Shown: positions 61,860 through 64,000 of the stretch, in pieces | How the letters are laid out: each line of letters opens with the position of its first letter | Position numbering within the stretch: the stretch's first letter is position 1 | Program-made: the position numbers and the translations under genes | NCBI RefSeq assembly: GCF_018991925.1 | Contig: NW_024736071.1 | Location: forward strand, 9,082,396 to 9,146,395 | DNA: 64,000 nt | Direction of reading: 5' to 3' | Origin: Homarus americanus | Lineage: Eukaryota > Arthropoda > Malacostraca > Decapoda > Nephropidae | Notes under the pieces: generated by a model | What the model was told of the DNA's origin: nothing | Seen by the model: the letters and a program-made list of their open reading frames with translations, nothing else | The model's database searches: none

Positions 61860-62640
61860 ATATTTCCTCAGTGACAGTGTTAAACCCTCCTCAACCCCCC
61901 CACCCTCCACCACCACCAAACCTCACTGGACTGTATGTACCTCGACCCTGCCCCGCCCAGGCCTGTCCTGTCCTGTCCTGCCCTGCCCTGCCCCTGCCCT
62001 GCCCTGCCCCCTGCCCGCCCCATCACCCTCCCTAACCTCCTCCACCTCTTCACTCCAACACTTCCTCTCTGCCATCCTCTGCTCGTCCCTAATTCCCTTC
62101 CCCTTCCCCTCCCTCTTGTCTCCCCTTTTCTGTTTTCGCTCCTTTCCTCCCTTCTCTCCCCACACTTCCTCCCTCTCCCCTTACCCTCCACCATAATTGC
62201 CCCTTTCTTTACCCCTTGTCTCCTCATCCGCTCACCTCCTCTCTCTTTTCCTCACTTCTTTATCCTGCCCTCTCCCTACGCCAATCTCTCTCTCCACCTC
62301 TCGCCTCCTACCCTTCCTCTCCCTACCATCGTTGTCCCCTCTCTTCCCTCTTCCCTCATCCTTCATCTTTACTACATCCCCTCTCCTCTTCCCTACTCTC
62401 CTCTCCCATTTCCTTTTACCCTCCTTCCTCCACCTCTTATTCGCCTTCCCTCCATCTCACCCACTCTGACACCCATACACTCTTCCTCATCCCTCTTACC
62501 CCTTTCCCCTCCCTCTCCCTTACTCCTCCCTCCATTCCCTCTTTCCCTCCGTCTTACTTACTTTCACATTATCTCCCCCTATCCCTCTTACCTCTCTCCC
62601 CCATCCACCCCCCTTTCTCTCCCCCCACCCTTACCATGGT
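61860..62640. other. polypyrimidine tract with CCTGC/CCTGT pentamer run
   Basis: C/T-rich + strand throughout. Pentamer repeats (CCTGT, CCTGC) at about 61962-62010. Pro/Ser/Leu-rich frames (61935-62642, 235 codons) are compositional and show no domain. Confidence 0.75.
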
Positions 62641-62830
62641 AGCGCCAGCCTATAGCACTGTCTTCGCCGCCAACTTTCAATTATGTCTGGAGCATAATTA
62701 GTGATCTCCATATGTAATCAGGGCTAAGAATATTGCTAATTACAAACCTTGATTAGAAGCAAAAGAGTTATGTTACAAATTGGCTGCCAGAGTCTTCACT
62801 AATGAGATCATACAAAAGAAATAAGTCTCT
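62641..62830. promoter_or_regulatory. candidate conserved non-coding element
   Basis: Balanced 190-bp island between a CT-rich tract and a CT microsatellite. Contains TTTCAATTATGTC, GAGCATAATTAGTGATC, TGTAATCAGGGC and ATTGCTAATTACAAACC, i.e. three ATTA-type homeodomain cores and one TAATCA (Otx/Pbx-like). No coding frame. Confidence 0.3.
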
Positions 62831-62856
62831 CGCTCTCCAACTCTTCCCTGATTTGT

Positions 62857-62858
<2 letters not shown>

Positions 62859-62910
<52 letters not shown>
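62859..62910. repeat. (CT)n microsatellite
   Basis: About 26 TC dinucleotides. Confidence 0.97.
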
Positions 62911-62912
<2 letters not shown>

Positions 62913-62966
62913 CTGGTTACGATGCTTTCAATTGGTGCCTAGAAATATATCAATAGATACTGTAAT

Positions 62967-62990
62967 AATTATTATTATTATTATTATTAT

Positions 62991-63022
<32 letters not shown>

Positions 63023-63043
63023 ATAGTAGTAGTAGTAGTATTA
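62967..63043. repeat. compound (ATT)n-(AGT)n microsatellite
   Basis: ATT triplets to about 62991, then about 17 AGT triplets with one AAT, then ATT again. Confidence 0.96.
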
Positions 63044-63478
63044 TTGCAGGTTTTCTCCTCTATTCATGTAAACACAGATGAAAGAAAACAGTTAATGTTA
63101 GATATAGAAAATAAATTTAAAGTAAGAAATTACTAAAATTTTACGAAAAAGAATATTATCTCAGAAATCAAGAAATAACTATCTACAAAAATATATTACA
63201 GTAGTGATCTTGTGATATAGGGACCTAACCGGGAGAAAGTGTATTTATTGATACATTTAGCAACAGGAATAAACGAAAGAAATGAAGATTAGATAAAAAA
63301 AAATCATCAATTCGTGTAACATTTCTTGGCAGAGAAGAAAAAATATTCCTCTGACATCCATAAATTTAAGCATAATATGATAAGGATTCAATTAACGCGT
63401 CAAATTTATGATGAAAATGACTAACACGTGATTACTGTTTACCCCTCTGGCTGTTGGGGTCAATCTCCCCACCTCACA
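63044..63478. other. AT-rich unique DNA, no gene seen
   Basis: Nothing recognised. Confidence 0.5.
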
Positions 63479-63479
63479 A

Positions 63480-63511
<32 letters not shown>

Positions 63512-63541
63512 ACACACACACACACACACGCACACACACAG
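63479..63541. repeat. (CA)n microsatellite with CG interruptions
   Basis: About 31 CA dinucleotides with three CG interruptions. Confidence 0.95.
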
Positions 63542-63719
63542 ATTCAGATGCGCCTAACCTGAGTTATAGCGTACCTTTAACGGGACGCTCTCATAGGTAA
63601 TACAGTACCTTAACATTTTAGCTGATCACGAGGGTTTGGGCTGAAAGCTGACCAGGAGAGGATTTGACATGACAGTATCTTAGATGATCTGTACTCATGA
63701 CGTGACAATATCTATAACA

Positions 63720-64000
63720 ATACAAATTATAACGAAATTATTTTCACAGTAACAACATTAATAATAACAAAGTAAGCAACAAAAACAACAACAACATTTA
63801 TATTAACAAAGTCAGCACCAAAAACAACAACAACATTTATAATAACAAAGTCAGCAACAAAAACAACAACAACATTTATAATAACAAAGTCAGCAACAAA
63901 AACAACAACAACTTTTATAATAACAAAGTCAGCAACAAAAACAACAACTTTTATAATAACAAAGTCAGCAACAAAAACAACAACAACATTTATAATAACA
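63720..64000. repeat. 39-bp minisatellite running off the right edge
   Basis: At least six copies of AACAAAGTCAGCAACAAAAA plus CAACAACAACATTTATAAT, the CAA run varying in length (two or three triplets). The + strand is G-poor, as in the array at the left edge. Confidence 0.95.

Noticed and set aside
61935..62701. 235-codon Pro/Ser/Leu-rich + frame
   Set aside because: It is the translation of a polypyrimidine tract, with two other overlapping + frames open in the same place.

Overview
The window looks like nuclear DNA of an arthropod, most plausibly a decapod crustacean. I found no complete or expressed protein-coding gene, no rRNA, no tRNA and no CRISPR array. The case for an arthropod is indirect: extreme density of long di- and trinucleotide microsatellites, remnants of non-LTR retrotransposons (one with an 8-bp CR1-type tail, two with TAA-type tails) and of a Tc1/mariner-like transposase, and a short CCTAA (TTAGG-type) telomere-motif run. 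Long reading frames are present, but nearly all are low-complexity by-products of tandem repeats whose monomers happen to lack stop codons.

Layout. 1-885 is a CAA-rich minisatellite entering from the left edge. 0.9-7.2 kb is AT-rich or purine-rich unique DNA with microsatellites, the 3' end of a LINE on the minus strand (4177-4606) and a CpG-rich patch with two CCAAT boxes (6790-7090). 7.24-14.24 kb is a 23/26-bp minisatellite with degenerate edges and a clean core containing a 1,716-bp tandem duplication. 15.05-15.94 kb is a second, unrelated 23-bp minisatellite, followed by a second LINE 3' end (16.45-16.55 kb). 18.13-29.24 kb is an 11-kb block of two abutting arrays (38-bp, then 32-bp monomers) that appear to be related. 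33.18-39.28 kb is a 24-bp array almost without G on the + strand, and 44.87-47.41 kb a CCA-rich array. 41.34-41.61 kb holds a CR1-like LINE tail and 48.19-48.50 kb a transposase helix-turn-helix remnant. 52.24-53.34 kb carries 20-bp and 18-bp minisatellites, 54.66-55.78 kb a GT-rich 18-bp array, and 63.72 kb to the right edge a 39-bp array.

About half of the window is minisatellite. Several arrays have marked strand asymmetry: the + strand is G-poor at 1-885, 33-39 kb, 45-47 kb and 63.7-64 kb, and C-poor at 15-16 kb and 54.7-55.8 kb. Between the repeats on the right side (54-63 kb) are short, high-complexity stretches dense in homeodomain-, POU-, SOX- and YY1/Pho-like motifs. They could be conserved non-coding elements, but that is inference. 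There are no genes here whose joint function can be described; the window reads as an intergenic or intronic region shaped by tandem-repeat expansion, with old transposon insertions.
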